From assembly GCA_028277795.1 (NCBI GenBank), contig JANQFP010000134.1, forward strand, positions 1 to 49,538: DNA of 49,538 nt, written 5' to 3'. A model generated the notes under the pieces. The model worked only from the letters and a program-made list of their open reading frames with translations, had not been told where the DNA came from and made no database searches. Source of the stretch: Rhodospirillales bacterium (GTDB lineage Bacteria; Pseudomonadota; Alphaproteobacteria; Rhodospirillales; JANQFP01). Below are positions 9,717 through 20,958 of the stretch, piece by piece (positions within the stretch are counted from its first letter, which is position 1; every line of letters begins with the position of its first letter). The translations under genes were made by a program, and so were the position numbers.

Positions 9717-11174
9717 TCAGCGGTCGATGCCGCCCAGACACACGTATTTGACCTCCAGGAACTCCTCGATGCCGTAGCGGGAGCCCTCGCGGCCGATGCC
9801 GGATTCCTTGAGCCCGCCGAACGGCGCCACTTCCGTGGAGATGATGCCCTCGTTGACGCCGACGATGCCGTATTCGAGGGCCTCCGAAACCCGCCACACG
9901 CGGCCCACGTCGCGGCTGTAGAAGTAGGCGGCCAGACCGTAGGCCGTGTCGTTGGCCAGGCGTACCGCGTCGTCCTCGCCCTCGAAGCGGTACAAAGGGG
10001 CCACCGGGCCGAAGATCTCCTCCTGGGCGCAGGCCATGTCGGGCGTGACGTCGGCCAGGATGGTGGGCTCGTAGAAGGTGCCGCCGAGCGCATGGCGGCG
10101 CCCACCGGTGATGATCCGCGCCCCCTTGTCCAGGGCGTCGGCGACCAGGCGTTCCACCTTGGCCACCGCCTTGTCGTTGATCAACGGTCCCTGCTGGGTG
10201 TCGCCGCCCAGTCCCGGCCCCACCTTGAGGGCGGAGACGGCCTGGGCCAGCCGGGCCGCGAAGTCCTCATAGACACCGTCCTGGACCAGCATGCGGTTGG
10301 CGCAGACGCAGGTCTGGCCGGTGTTGCGGTACTTGGAGGCGATGGCGCCGGCAACCGCGGCGTCCAGATCGGCGTCGTCGAACACGATGAACGGCGCGTT
10401 GCCCCCCAGCTCCAGGGAGATCTTCTTCACCGTGTCGGCGCACTGGCGCATGAGCAGCTTGCCGGTGGCCGTTGAGCCGGTGAACGAGAACTTGCGCACC
10501 CGCGGGTTGGCGGTGAGCTCGGCGCCGATCTCCTGGGGCACGCCGGTGACCACGTTCAGCACCCCCGGCGGGATGCCGGCCCGCTCGGCCAGCTCGGCCA
10601 GGGCGAAGGCCGACAGCGGCGTGTCCTCGGCCGGCTTGATCACCACCGTGCAGCCGGCGGCCAGGGCCGGGGCGCACTTCCGCGTGATCATGGCGTTGGG
10701 GAAGTTCCACGGCGTCACCGCCGCCACCACACCCACCGGCTGCTTGAGCACCACCAGCCGCTTGTCGGCGGCGTGCTGGGGGATGGTGTCGCCGTAGACC
10801 CGCTTGCCTTCTTCCGCGAACCACTCGACGAAGGCGGCGCCGTAGGCCACCTCGCCACGGGATTCGGCCAGCGGCTTGCCCTGCTCGGCGGTCATCAAGA
10901 CGGCCAGGTCTTCCTGGGCGGCCATGATCAGGTCGAACCAGCGGCGCAGGACGGCGGCCCTGTCCTTGGCGGTGCGGGCGCTCCAGGCGGGAAAGGCGGC
11001 ATGGGCGGCGTCCACGGCGCGCCGCGCCTCGGCCTCCCCCATCCGCGGGACCTCGGCCAGGTGGCTGCCGTCGGCCGGGTTGGTGACGGCGAACACGGCG
11101 CCATCGTCGGCGGCAGCCCATGCACCGTCGATGTAGGCTTTGTCGCGGAACAGTCCGGAATCGGAGAGCTGCAT
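9717..11174 (-). CDS. gabD: Succinate-semialdehyde dehydrogenase (NAD(P)+)
   Basis: This 485-residue aldehyde dehydrogenase oxidises succinate semialdehyde to succinate (GABA shunt). It shows the family's PWNFP (155-159), the cofactor loop FTGSTATGK (231-239), the catalytic Glu255 in LELGGNAPF and the nucleophile Cys289 in [12 protein letters not shown] second cysteine at 291 matches SSADHs that are switched by a reversible disulfide. The C-terminal '[34 protein letters not shown]' is typical of GabD. Exact substrate preference cannot be proved from sequence, and glutarate semialdehyde is an alternative. It is followed closely by the four-cysteine protein and gor. Confidence 0.92.
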   Translation of the reverse strand: MQLSDSGLFRDKAYIDGAWAAADDGAVFAVTNPADGSHLAEVPRMGEAEARRAVDAAHAAFPAWSARTAKDRAAVLRRWFDLIMAAQEDLAVLMTAEQGKPLAESRGEVAYGAAFVEWFAEEGKRVYGDTIPQHAADKRLVVLKQPVGVVAAVTPWNFPNAMITRKCAPALAAGCTVVIKPAEDTPLSAFALAELAERAGIPPGVLNVVTGVPQEIGAELTANPRVRKFSFTGSTATGKLLMRQCADTVKKISLELGGNAPFIVFDDADLDAAVAGAIASKYRNTGQTCVCANRMLVQDGVYEDFAARLAQAVSALKVGPGLGGDTQQGPLINDKAVAKVERLVADALDKGARIITGGRRHALGGTFYEPTILADVTPDMACAQEEIFGPVAPLYRFEGEDDAVRLANDTAYGLAAYFYSRDVGRVWRVSEALEYGIVGVNEGIISTEVAPFGGLKESGIGREGSRYGIEEFLEVKYVCLGGIDR

Positions 11175-11341
11175 GGGAGACCTCGCGGTGGGGCGCCGTC
11201 GGCGGCCGGAGTATAGGCGGGGTACGCGCGCCTGTTAACCGCGGCCGTCGTCTTGAAAGGCCGAACGCCATTGACCACATGGTCGGCGGGACGAAAAACG
11301 GCAATCCCTCAGCGTCATTGTCGCCGCAGGTCCGCATCATC

Positions 11342-11809
11342 ATGGGCAACTGGCGGAACAGGGTCATCATCGGCGCCGTCATCGCCGCCGTCGCGGTTGT
11401 CGCTTTCGCGTACGGACGGGCCATCTTCGGTGGGCCCCACCGGGCGGATGCCGACGACCCGGAGCTCGTCGCCCTGGGAAAAGCCGTCTACGCCTCCCAC
11501 TGCGCCGAATGCCATGGCGCCAACCTGGAGGGCCAGCCCGACTGGCGCCGGCCCCTGGAGGACGGGACGCTGCCGGCACCGCCCCATGACGCCAGCGGCC
11601 ACACCTGGCACCACGCCGACCAGCTCCTGTTCGACTACACCAAGTTCGGCGGCCAGGCACTGGCGCCGCCCACGTTCCAGAGCGCCATGCCCGGTTTCGA
11701 GGACCTGCTGTCGGACCGCGAGATCTGGGCCGTGCTGTCCTTCATCAAGAGCCGCTGGCCGGCCCATGTCCGCGCCCGCCAGGAACAGATGAATCCCCGT
11801 CGGGGATGA
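11342..11809 (+). CDS. Membrane-anchored class I cytochrome c
   Basis: This encodes 155 residues. An uncleaved-looking N-terminal helix (residues about 8-28, [18 protein letters not shown]) anchors a periplasmic domain with one heme-c site, CAECH (Cys54, Cys57, His58). The likely axial methionine is Met116 in the 'FQSAMPGF' segment, followed by a '[18 protein letters not shown]' helix typical of small c-type cytochromes. I chose the ATG at 11342 because upstream in-frame codons are Arg/Trp-rich and implausible. No oxidase or dehydrogenase partner lies beside it, so its redox partner is unknown. It converges on glmS with 7 bases between the stops. Confidence 0.88.
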   Translation: MGNWRNRVIIGAVIAAVAVVAFAYGRAIFGGPHRADADDPELVALGKAVYASHCAECHGANLEGQPDWRRPLEDGTLPAPPHDASGHTWHHADQLLFDYTKFGGQALAPPTFQSAMPGFEDLLSDREIWAVLSFIKSRWPAHVRARQEQMNPRRG

Positions 11810-11816
11810 GCGGCGC

Positions 11817-13640
<1,824 letters not shown>

Positions 13641-13706
13641 GGGAGACCTATTTCCGGCCGAACGCGCGAGACTGTCTCGTGGGTAGCATAGGTTTCCCGC
13701 GCCTCA

Positions 13707-15074
13707 CTAGCTTTTCTTCTTGGCCTGAGCGGCCGCTTTTTCGGCGGCGCGGCGCTCGCGGAACGCCTTGGCCCAGCCCTCCCTGACCGTATGGGGTCCG
13801 CGGGTCAGAGCCATGGAGTCGGAGGGGATGTCGCGGGCGATGACAGCGCCGGCCCCGGTGATGGCGCCGTCGCCGATCTTCACCGGCGCCACCAGGGACG
13901 AGTTGGACCCGATGAAGGCGCCGGCCCCGATGTCCGTGTGATCCTTGAAGAAGCCGTCGTAGTTGCAGGTGATGGTGCCGGCGCCGACGTTGGCCTTGGT
14001 GCCGACCCGGGCGTCGCCGATGTAGGTGAGGTGGTTGACCTTGGCGCCCACCTCCACCGAGGCGTTCTTGATCTCGACGAAGTTGCCGATGTGGGCGTCG
14101 GCGTCGATACGGGCGCCGGGGCGCAGGCGGGCGAAGGGCCCGACCAGGGCGCCGTCGCCGACGGTGGCGCCTTCGAGGTGGGAAAACGCCCGGATCTCCA
14201 CCCGGTCGCCCACCGTGACGCCGGGCCCGAACACCACGTTGGGGCCGATGGTCACGTCGCGGCCCAGCCGCGTGTCGTGGCTGAGGAACACGGTCTCCGG
14301 CGCGGTCATGGTCACGCCTTCGGCCATGGCGCGGACGCGCAGGGCGTTCTGGACGATGGCCTCCACACGGGCCAGGTCGGCGCGCGAGTTGATGCCGGCG
14401 AACTCGTCTTCGTGCCCCTCCACGTGGGCGCAGGGAAGGCCGTCGGCCCGGGCCAGGCCGATGATGTCGGTGAGGTAGTACTCGTTCTTGGCGTTGTCGT
14501 TGCCCAGGCGGTCGAGCAGGCCGTTGAGGGCCGTACCATCGATGGCCATGACACCGGAATTGCACAGAGTCACGGCGCGCTGCTCGGGCGTGGCGTCGCG
14601 CGCCTCGACGATGGCCTCCAGACCGCCGTTGTCGTCGGTGATCAGGCGGCCGTAAGGGCCGGGGTCCTCGGGCCGGAAGCCGACCACCACCACCGCCGGG
14701 TCCGGCGGTGCGCGGCGCTTCTCGATCAGGCGGCCCAGGGTCTCGGCCGAGATGAGCGGGGTATCGCCATAGACCACCAGGATGTCGCCGTCGAAGCCGC
14801 CGATGGCGTCGCGGGCGGTGATGACGGCGTGGCCGGTGCCCAGGCGGCGCTCCTGGATGACCGTCTCGTGGGGCGCCACCTTGGCCGCCACCGCCTCCAT
14901 CTCGTCGCCGATGACCACCACCACCCGGTCGGTGTGGACCGCCTGCAGGGTCTCCATCAGATGGTCGATCATGGGCCGGTTGGCGATGGCGTGCAGGACC
15001 TTGGGCACGTCGGACTTCATCCGCGTGCCGAGGCCCGCGGCGAGGACGACGGCGGTGATCTGACGGTCGCTCAT
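13707..15074 (-). CDS. glmU: Bifunctional UDP-GlcNAc pyrophosphorylase / GlcN-1-P acetyltransferase
   Basis: This 455-residue enzyme performs the last two steps to UDP-GlcNAc. The N-terminal uridyltransferase carries the signature VVLAAGLGTRMKSDVPKVLH (about 9-28) and 'GTGHAVITAR'. The C-terminal left-handed beta-helix acetyltransferase shows hexapeptide turns and the conserved 'GNFVEIKNASVEVGAKVNHLTYIGDA' and 'GAGTITCNYDGFFKDHTDIG' segments. The C-terminus is Lys/Ala-rich. It precedes glmS on the same strand, a common pairing. Length is close to E. coli GlmU (456). Confidence 0.97.
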   Translation of the reverse strand: MSDRQITAVVLAAGLGTRMKSDVPKVLHAIANRPMIDHLMETLQAVHTDRVVVVIGDEMEAVAAKVAPHETVIQERRLGTGHAVITARDAIGGFDGDILVVYGDTPLISAETLGRLIEKRRAPPDPAVVVVGFRPEDPGPYGRLITDDNGGLEAIVEARDATPEQRAVTLCNSGVMAIDGTALNGLLDRLGNDNAKNEYYLTDIIGLARADGLPCAHVEGHEDEFAGINSRADLARVEAIVQNALRVRAMAEGVTMTAPETVFLSHDTRLGRDVTIGPNVVFGPGVTVGDRVEIRAFSHLEGATVGDGALVGPFARLRPGARIDADAHIGNFVEIKNASVEVGAKVNHLTYIGDARVGTKANVGAGTITCNYDGFFKDHTDIGAGAFIGSNSSLVAPVKIGDGAITGAGAVIARDIPSDSMALTRGPHTVREGWAKAFRERRAAEKAAAQAKKKS

Positions 15075-15210
15075 GGCGGGACGGCTGGCTGCCTAAAGCC
15101 TGGGGAAAACATGGACAAACCTGCCACAAGCGGCGGGACGGGCCAAGTCCAAGTTGCCGCAACGCCGTTCGTCCATTAGAAAGACGTGATACGCATGCTG
15201 GAGGTTACCC

Positions 15211-15885
15211 ATGCCCATTCCATTCAAGGCGGTCATTTTCGATCTGGACGGCACGTTGGTCGATACGGCCCCCGACCTGCACGCCGCGGTCAACCGGCTG
15301 CTCGCCGAGGAGGGGCGTACCGCCCTCGGCCTCGCCGAGACCACGGTCATGATCGGCGACGGCGTCGCCAAGCTGGTGGAGCGGGCCATGGCGGCCAGCG
15401 GGCCGGCGGCCGCGGCCGATGACATCCCCGGGCTGGCGGCCCGCTTTCTCGGCCACTACGAGGGCCATGCCGCCGAGCTCAGCAAGCCGTTTCCGGGGGT
15501 CGAAGGGGCCCTGGAGCGCGTCGCCGCCGACGGCGCGACCCTCGGCGTGTGCACGAACAAGCCCTACGCCGCCAGCATGGAGATCCTGGGCGACCTGGGG
15601 CTGGCCGACCATTTCACCGCCGTCATGGGCGGTGATTCCCTGGACGGCATCCGCAAGCCGGACCCGCGACTGATGGCGGCGGTGGTCGAGCGCCTGGGCG
15701 CGGTGCCCGCCGAGGCGGTCATGGTTGGGGACAACGCCAACGACGTGGCCAGCGCCCGCGCCCTCGGCATCCCGGTGGTGGTGCGCGCCGGCGGCTACAC
15801 GGCGACGCCGCCCGAGAAGCTGGGCGCCGACGGCATCTTCGAGCATTTCGACCAGCTGCCGGACCTTCTCGCCCGCCTGGCCTGA
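15211..15885 (+). CDS. gph: Phosphoglycolate phosphatase (HAD family)
   Basis: This 224-residue HAD hydrolase dephosphorylates 2-phosphoglycolate, a by-product of DNA repair or photorespiration-type chemistry. Motif I is FDLDGTLVDT with nucleophile Asp11 and Asp13. Motif II is the Thr in 'GVCTNKP', motif III is Lys in 'GIRKPDP', and motif IV is 'MVGDNANDVASA'. The cap domain is the helical insertion at about residues 20-85. The ATG has CTGGAGG seven bases upstream. It is divergent from glmU. Related HAD phosphatases with other substrates share this layout, so the exact substrate is inferred from overall similarity. Confidence 0.9.
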   Translation: MPIPFKAVIFDLDGTLVDTAPDLHAAVNRLLAEEGRTALGLAETTVMIGDGVAKLVERAMAASGPAAAADDIPGLAARFLGHYEGHAAELSKPFPGVEGALERVAADGATLGVCTNKPYAASMEILGDLGLADHFTAVMGGDSLDGIRKPDPRLMAAVVERLGAVPAEAVMVGDNANDVASARALGIPVVVRAGGYTATPPEKLGADGIFEHFDQLPDLLARLA

Positions 15886-15902
15886 TCCCGCCCGGGCGTT
15901 CC

Positions 15903-15931
15903 TTGACAGCGCTCGGGCCCCATCCTTATAT
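15903..15931 (+). promoter_or_regulatory. Sigma-70 type promoter for tRNA-Val
   Basis: A perfect -35 TTGACA (15903-15908) is separated by 17 bases from a -10 TTATAT (15926-15931). The -10 ends 18 bases before the tRNA 5' end. This is the best housekeeping promoter match I see in the window. Confidence 0.75.
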
Positions 15932-15949
15932 GGTCGCCCTCATCACACC

Positions 15950-16024
15950 GGGCGCGTAGCTCAGCGGGAGAGCACTGTCTTCACACGGCAGGGGTCGCTG
16001 GTTCAATCCCAGCCGCGCCCACCA
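15950..16024 (+). tRNA. tRNA-Val (anticodon CAC)
   Basis: The 75 bases fold as a cloverleaf. The acceptor stem is GGGCGCG/CGCGCCC, the D arm is GCTC..GAGC, and the anticodon stem is CTGTC/GGCAG with loop TTCACAC, placing CAC at positions 34-36. The T arm is GCTGG TTCAATC CCAGC and CCA is encoded at the end. It reads the GUG codon. The acceptor and T arms are standard for alphaproteobacterial tRNA-Val. Confidence 0.96.
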
Positions 16025-16037
16025 CGATCAACGACAC

Positions 16038-16058
16038 GCGGCATGTTGCGTTTGCCGC
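16038..16058 (+). terminator. Hairpin downstream of tRNA-Val
   Basis: GCGGCA and TGCCGC form a perfect 6-bp stem with a 9-base loop, 14 bases after the tRNA. No T-run follows, so it may be a processing or weak termination structure rather than a classical terminator. Confidence 0.3.
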
Positions 16059-16151
16059 CTGGAGTCTCGAGACCCCCGACGTCGGTTTCGGAGCCGGATT
16101 TCGACGTCCATCTGGGATCTCGGTCCAATCCCGAAAACGAAGGGGGCGCAA

Positions 16152-17864
16152 TTGGGTGCATTCAAGGAACCTCACGGTGGCGTCCTGAAGGAGCTCTACC
16201 TCGGGGAATCGGCAGCGGATGAGGAGAAACTCAAGGCCCGGGACTACAAGTCATGGGACCTCACACAGCGCCAGCTCTGCGACGTGGAGCTCATCCTGAA
16301 CGGCGCCTTTTCGCCCATCGACGGATTCCTTCCACGCGCCGACTACGACAGCGTGCTGGAGTCCATGCGCCTGCAGTCGGGCATCCTGTGGCCGATCCCC
16401 ATCACCCTGGACGTGGACGCGACGTTCGCCGACGAGATCGGCGAGGGCGACATGATCGCGCTCCGCGACCGCGAGGGCGTGCTCGTGGCCACGATGGAGG
16501 TCACCGACATATGGACCCCCGACAAGACGCATGAGGCGGTGTCCGTCTTCGGCACCGACGACGTCAACCACCCCGGCGTCGACTACCTGATGAACTATGG
16601 GAACGAGGTCTACCTGGGCGGGCGCTTGCGCGGGATCGAGCCTCCGGTCCACTACGACTTCAAGCTGCTTCGCGATTCGCCGTCCGAGCTGCGCGGCCGC
16701 TTCCGCAAGATGGGATGGCGCAAGGTTGTGGCGTTCCAGACCCGCAACCCGATGCACCGCGCCCACCAGGAGTTGACGATCCGCGCCGCCCGCGAACACG
16801 AGGCCGACCTGCTCATCCATCCCGTCGTCGGCATCACCCGACCGGGGGACATCGATCCCTTCACCCGGGTCCGCTGTTACGAGTTGATCGCCCAGAAATA
16901 CCCGGAGCAGACCACCGCGCTCAGCCTGCTCAACCTGGCCATGCGCATGGCGGGCCCGCGCGAGGCCGTGTGGCACGGCATCATCCGCAAGAACTACGGC
17001 TGCACCCACTTCATCGTCGGGCGCGACCACGCGGGGCCGGCAGCACCCGACGGCGGCGCCCCCTACTACGGACCCTACGACGCGCAAGAGCTGTTCGCGA
17101 AGCACCAGGACGAGCTGGACATCACCATGGTGCCGTTCCAGCAGTTGGTCTATGTCGAGGACAAGGCCCAATACCTGCCGGTCAACGAGACCACGCCGGA
17201 TATGAAGATCCAAACCATCACCGGCACCGAGTTCCGCCGCCGCCTAAGCGAAGGTCTGGAGATCCCGGACTGGTATAGTTATCCCGAGATCATCGAGGAG
17301 CTGTCAAAGGTCTACCCGCCGCGCCACAAGATGGGCTTCACCGTGTTCTTCACCGGGCTGCCCAGCTCCGGCAAATCGACCATCGCCAACGCCCTCCTGG
17401 TCAAGCTCAAGGAGAACGGCACGCGCCCGGTGACCCTGCTCGACGGTGATATCGTGCGCAAGAACCTGTCGAGCGAGCTGGGGTTCTCCAAGGAGCACCG
17501 CGACCTCAACATCCTGCGCATCGGCTTCGTCGCCTCCGAGATCACCAAGAACGGCGGCATCGCCATCTGCGCGCCGATCGCTCCCTACCGGGTGATCCGC
17601 CGCAAGGTGCGGGAGATGGTCGAGGCGGTCGGTGGATTCATCGAGGTCCACGTGTCAACGCCGGTCGAGGTTTGCGAGAAACGGGACCGCAAAGGGCTGT
17701 ATGCCAAGGCCCGCGCCGGCACCCTCAAGGGCTTCACCGGGATCGACGACCCCTATGACGAGCCGGAGAACGCCGAGGTGGTGATCGATACCGTGGCGTT
17801 GACCCCGGACCTGGCCGCCCACCGCGTCGTGGTCAAGTTGGAGACCATGGGTTTCATTCGGTAG
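16152..17864 (+). CDS. Fused ATP sulfurylase / APS kinase
   Basis: This 570-residue fusion makes APS from sulfate and ATP, then PAPS from APS. Residues about 1-385 are the sulfate adenylyltransferase, with nucleotide-binding QTRNPMHRAH (196-205, HxxH type) and 'FIVGRDHAGP'. Residues about 390-570 are adenylylsulfate kinase, with P-loop GLPSSGKST (402-410), 'LLDGDIVRKNLSSELGFSKEHRD' and 'FIEVHVSTPVEVCEKRDRKGLYAKARAG'. The only start giving a complete N-terminus is TTG 16152, preceded at the right distance by AAGGGGG. No in-frame ATG exists before the conserved core. It feeds sulfate assimilation or sulfation. The order sulfurylase then kinase is the TIGR-type bacterial fusion, not the animal PAPSS order. 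It may be cotranscribed from the tRNA promoter. Confidence 0.94.
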   Translation: MGAFKEPHGGVLKELYLGESAADEEKLKARDYKSWDLTQRQLCDVELILNGAFSPIDGFLPRADYDSVLESMRLQSGILWPIPITLDVDATFADEIGEGDMIALRDREGVLVATMEVTDIWTPDKTHEAVSVFGTDDVNHPGVDYLMNYGNEVYLGGRLRGIEPPVHYDFKLLRDSPSELRGRFRKMGWRKVVAFQTRNPMHRAHQELTIRAAREHEADLLIHPVVGITRPGDIDPFTRVRCYELIAQKYPEQTTALSLLNLAMRMAGPREAVWHGIIRKNYGCTHFIVGRDHAGPAAPDGGAPYYGPYDAQELFAKHQDELDITMVPFQQLVYVEDKAQYLPVNETTPDMKIQTITGTEFRRRLSEGLEIPDWYSYPEIIEELSKVYPPRHKMGFTVFFTGLPSSGKSTIANALLVKLKENGTRPVTLLDGDIVRKNLSSELGFSKEHRDLNILRIGFVASEITKNGGIAICAPIAPYRVIRRKVREMVEAVGGFIEVHVSTPVEVCEKRDRKGLYAKARAGTLKGFTGIDDPYDEPENAEVVIDTVALTPDLAAHRVVVKLETMGFIR

Positions 17865-17906
17865 GCGGTGGGCGCGCCGGCCGTAATCCGCCACCCCATG
17901 GCGTGA

Positions 17907-18086
17907 TCAGGTCGGATCGTCCTCGCGGGGTCTTTGGGACGGGCCGGGTTCGTCGTCGAACAGGATGCGGTGGGCCGCACCGTCCAGGTCGTCGAACTGG
18001 CCGGAACGCAGCGCCCACAGGAAGGCGATCAGACCCAGCAGCCCGAGCAGCAGGGCCGCCGGGATGAGATACAGGAGCGTGGTCAC
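17907..18086 (-). CDS. ccoS: cbb3 oxidase maturation protein CcoS
   Basis: This encodes 59 residues with a GTG start that overlaps the ccoI stop by four bases (GTGA). The N-terminal membrane helix (residues about 4-24, LLYLIPAALLLGLLGLIAFLWAL) is followed by the CcoS signature 'RSGQFDDLDGAAHRILFDDEP' in the cytoplasm. CcoS/FixS is needed to insert heme b and copper into CcoN. The tail after residue 48 is charged and variable. It is the last gene of the cco cluster and converges on the sulfurylase gene 42 bases away. Confidence 0.92.
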   Translation of the reverse strand: MTTLLYLIPAALLLGLLGLIAFLWALRSGQFDDLDGAAHRILFDDEPGPSQRPREDDPT

Positions 18087-20434
18087 CAGGCCCTCCCGCG
18101 GCCCAGCCTGAGCGCGTTCGCGATCACCGCCACCGACGACGCCGACATGGCGATGGCCGCGACCAGCGGCGTCACCAGGCCGGCCACCGCCAGCGGGATC
18201 GTCACCCCATTATACAGGAAGGCGAGAAGGAAGTTCTGCCTGACCAGGCGGTCGGCGCGGCGCGCCACGCCCAGGGCTTCCAGCACCGGCTCCAGCCGGT
18301 CACCCTGGAAGACGGCGTCGGCCGCGGTCTGGCTGACGTCGGCGGCGGTGGACGGCGACAGGGAGACGGTGGCGGCGGCCAGGGCCGGCGCGTCATTGAG
18401 GCCGTCGCCGACCATGAGAACGTGTCGGCCGGCCGCGGCCAGGTCCTGCAGGCGCACCACCTTGTCGCCCGGCGCGCACCCGGCGTGCCAGTCGTCGATA
18501 CCCACCCGGCGGGCCGTCGCCCCGACCACCGGCCCCCGGTCGCCGGACAGGAGCGCCACGGCGAGCTCCCGCTCCTTGAGCGCCGCCACCACCTCGGCGG
18601 CGTCGTCGCGCGGGCGGTCGGCGAAGGCGAAGCGCACCGGGGCGGCGTCGGGCCGGGCCAGCCACAGCTCCGGGCCATCCGAGTGATGGTCATCGTCGGC
18701 GATGCCGCACCAGGCGCGGCTGCCGAGCCGGACCTCGCCGCCCGAACCGGCCACCGCCAGGCCCCGTCCCGGCTCCTCCCGCACCCCCCCTGCCACGGGC
18801 GCGCCGGGGACGGCGCGGACCAGGGCGCGGGCCAGGGGATGGGTGCTGGCCGCCGCCATGGACGCGGCCAGGCGCAATGCGTCGCCGTCGATGGCGGTGT
18901 CGTCCATCAACTCCGGGCGGCCGGTGGTGAGGGTTCCGGTCTTGTCGAAGACGACGGTGTCGGTGCCGGCCAGGCGTTCGAGCGCGGAGCCGGACTTGAC
19001 CAGGATGCCCCGGCGCAGCAGCCGGCCCGATGCGATGACCTGGACGGCGGGCACGGCGAGGGCGAGGGCACACGGGCAGGTGACGATCAGCACGGCGATG
19101 GCGATCAGCAGCGATTCCTGCCACGGCGCGCCCACCCACAGCCACCAGCCGAGGAACGTCAGCAACGCGAGCCCGTGAACCACCGGGGCATACAGGCGTG
19201 CCACCCGGTCGGCCAGCGCCACGTGGCGGGCGCGGCCCTGCTCGGCGGCCTCCACCAGCCGCACGATCTCGGCCAGCAGTGTGTCCTCGCCGACCGCGCC
19301 CACCTCGACGGTCAGCGGCGCCGACAGGTTGAGGGTGCCGGCGAACACGTCGGTGCCGGGGGCGACCGGGGCCGGCACCGTCTCGCCGTTGATCAGGCTG
19401 GTGTCCACGTCACTGGTGCCGGCGGTCACCCGGCCGTCCACGGCGATGCGCTCTCCGGCGGCGGCAAGCACGGCCATGCCCGGGCGTAGTCGGGTCGGCG
19501 GGACGATTCGGCGTCGGCCATCCGCCTCGATCACGGTGGCCGCGGTGGCCGCCAGGGCCAGCAGGTGCTCGCCCGCCACCCGTGCCTTGCCGCGGGCCCG
19601 GTGGTCCAGGTAGCGGCCGACGAGCAGAAAGAACAGCAACGTGACCGCCGAATCGAAATAGGCGTGGGGGCCGCCGGTGGCGGTCTCGTGAAGGCTCATG
19701 CCGGCGGCCAGCACCACGGCCAGCGAGATGGGCACGTCCATGTTGAGGTGGCCGGCCCGCAGCACGGTGATGGCGGACCGGTAGAACGGCACCCCGGCGT
19801 AGGCAATGGCGGGCAGCGCGATGAGCGCGGAGATCCAGTGCAGCAGGTCCCGGGTGGCCGGCCCCATGCCCTGGAAATGCCCCGCCCACACCGAGACCGA
19901 CAGCAGCATGACGTTGCCGGCGGCGAAGCCGGCCACCGCCATGGCCCGCAGCAGCTCCTTCTCCCGCCGCTCGCCCTCCCGGTCGAGCACGGCCGGATCG
20001 AACGGGACCAGGCGATACCCCAGGGCGGCGACCGAGGCGACCAGGGAATCGGCGTCGGTCTCGCAGGCACGCCACCGCAGCACCAGCCGCCGCGTCGTCA
20101 TGTTGACCCGCGCCGACACCACGCCCGGCTGGCGCGCCAGCACGGACTCGATGAGCCAGACGCAGGCCGCGCAGTGCAGGCCTTCCACCATCAGGTGCAG
20201 GGCCTTGATGCCGTCCGCCTCGTCACGGACGTGGGCGCCGTAGTCCACCGGCGCCCCGTCCTCGTCGGGGCGCAGTGGCCGCACCGCCGGGTCTAGACAA
20301 CGGCGCTGGTAGTAGGCGTCCAGCCCCAGGCCCTCGACCGTGTCATAGGCAGCGGCGCACCCGGCACAACAGAAGGCGGGCGCCACCGGGCTGTCCGCCG
20401 GGACGTCCAGGCCGCAATGCCGGCAGGCGGTCAT
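18083..20434 (-). CDS. ccoI: Copper P1B-type ATPase for cbb3 oxidase assembly
   Basis: This encodes 783 residues. The CcoI/FixI family exports copper across the inner membrane for cbb3 assembly. The N-terminus has a Cys-rich metal site (CRHCGLDV..., FCCAGC at about 22-26) that marks the CcoI type, then an HMA domain with GLHCAACV (Cys88, Cys91). The transmembrane CPC motif is at 453-455, the phosphorylation motif DKTGT at 497-501, and the hinge 'MVGDGLNDAPAL' near residue 665. The actuator reads SLINGET where many P-type ATPases have TGES, a conservative variation. It has eight likely membrane helices. It starts 27 bases after ccoH and overlaps ccoS. Confidence 0.94.
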   Translation of the reverse strand: MTACRHCGLDVPADSPVAPAFCCAGCAAAYDTVEGLGLDAYYQRRCLDPAVRPLRPDEDGAPVDYGAHVRDEADGIKALHLMVEGLHCAACVWLIESVLARQPGVVSARVNMTTRRLVLRWRACETDADSLVASVAALGYRLVPFDPAVLDREGERREKELLRAMAVAGFAAGNVMLLSVSVWAGHFQGMGPATRDLLHWISALIALPAIAYAGVPFYRSAITVLRAGHLNMDVPISLAVVLAAGMSLHETATGGPHAYFDSAVTLLFFLLVGRYLDHRARGKARVAGEHLLALAATAATVIEADGRRRIVPPTRLRPGMAVLAAAGERIAVDGRVTAGTSDVDTSLINGETVPAPVAPGTDVFAGTLNLSAPLTVEVGAVGEDTLLAEIVRLVEAAEQGRARHVALADRVARLYAPVVHGLALLTFLGWWLWVGAPWQESLLIAIAVLIVTCPCALALAVPAVQVIASGRLLRRGILVKSGSALERLAGTDTVVFDKTGTLTTGRPELMDDTAIDGDALRLAASMAAASTHPLARALVRAVPGAPVAGGVREEPGRGLAVAGSGGEVRLGSRAWCGIADDDHHSDGPELWLARPDAAPVRFAFADRPRDDAAEVVAALKERELAVALLSGDRGPVVGATARRVGIDDWHAGCAPGDKVVRLQDLAAAGRHVLMVGDGLNDAPALAAATVSLSPSTAADVSQTAADAVFQGDRLEPVLEALGVARRADRLVRQNFLLAFLYNGVTIPLAVAGLVTPLVAAIAMSASSVAVIANALRLGRGRAW

Positions 20435-20461
20435 GAGACGGTTTCGGGACGCGGCGCCCGG

Positions 20462-20950
20462 TCAGGGCACCTGGATGCGTTCCACGCCCTGGTAGACTTG
20501 GTCGCCACGGAACGCCTGCACCCGCACCTCCCACTGCCCGGCCAGGGGCGGGGCGACGAAAGCCGCGTAGGTGCCGGCGCCGCGGTGATCCAGGGCCACC
20601 CCGTCATCGAAGCCTTCGTGGGTGGGACGGACCAACAGGACCCGGACCTCCAGGTCCTCGATGGGTCGCCCGTCGGCGTCGGAGAAGCGCACCACGAGGT
20701 CGCCCGACCGCGCCGCCGACTCCACCGCCACGAAGGCCAGGTCCATGTGCCAGCCGAGGGCATCCTGCGCCCGGGCGCCAGCCAGGTTGTCGTTGTAGGC
20801 GAGGCCCTTGCGGTAGTGGTCGTCGGTCTCCAGGCCGGGGAAGGTACCGACGGCGTACACCACCAGTACCCCGTTGACCGCCACCACCAGGGCCATGCCG
20901 GCGACGAAGATCCACGGATACCACCAGCCGCGGGGACGGGGACCGGCCAT
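20462..20950 (-). CDS. ccoH: FixH/CcoH family protein
   Basis: This encodes 162 residues. An N-terminal membrane helix (about 11-35, 'YPWIFVAGMALVVAVNGVLVVYAV') is followed by a periplasmic beta-rich domain containing the family's 'TDDHYRKGLAYNDNLA' and 'PLAGQWEVRVQAFRGDQVYQGVERI'. FixH/CcoH is a small subunit or assembly partner of cbb3 oxidase. I chose ATG 20950. A GTG two codons upstream is also possible. The gap from ccoG is 8 bases. Confidence 0.9.
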   Translation of the reverse strand: MAGPRPRGWWYPWIFVAGMALVVAVNGVLVVYAVGTFPGLETDDHYRKGLAYNDNLAGARAQDALGWHMDLAFVAVESAARSGDLVVRFSDADGRPIEDLEVRVLLVRPTHEGFDDGVALDHRGAGTYAAFVAPPLAGQWEVRVQAFRGDQVYQGVERIQVP

Positions 20951-20958
20951 GGCCACGG

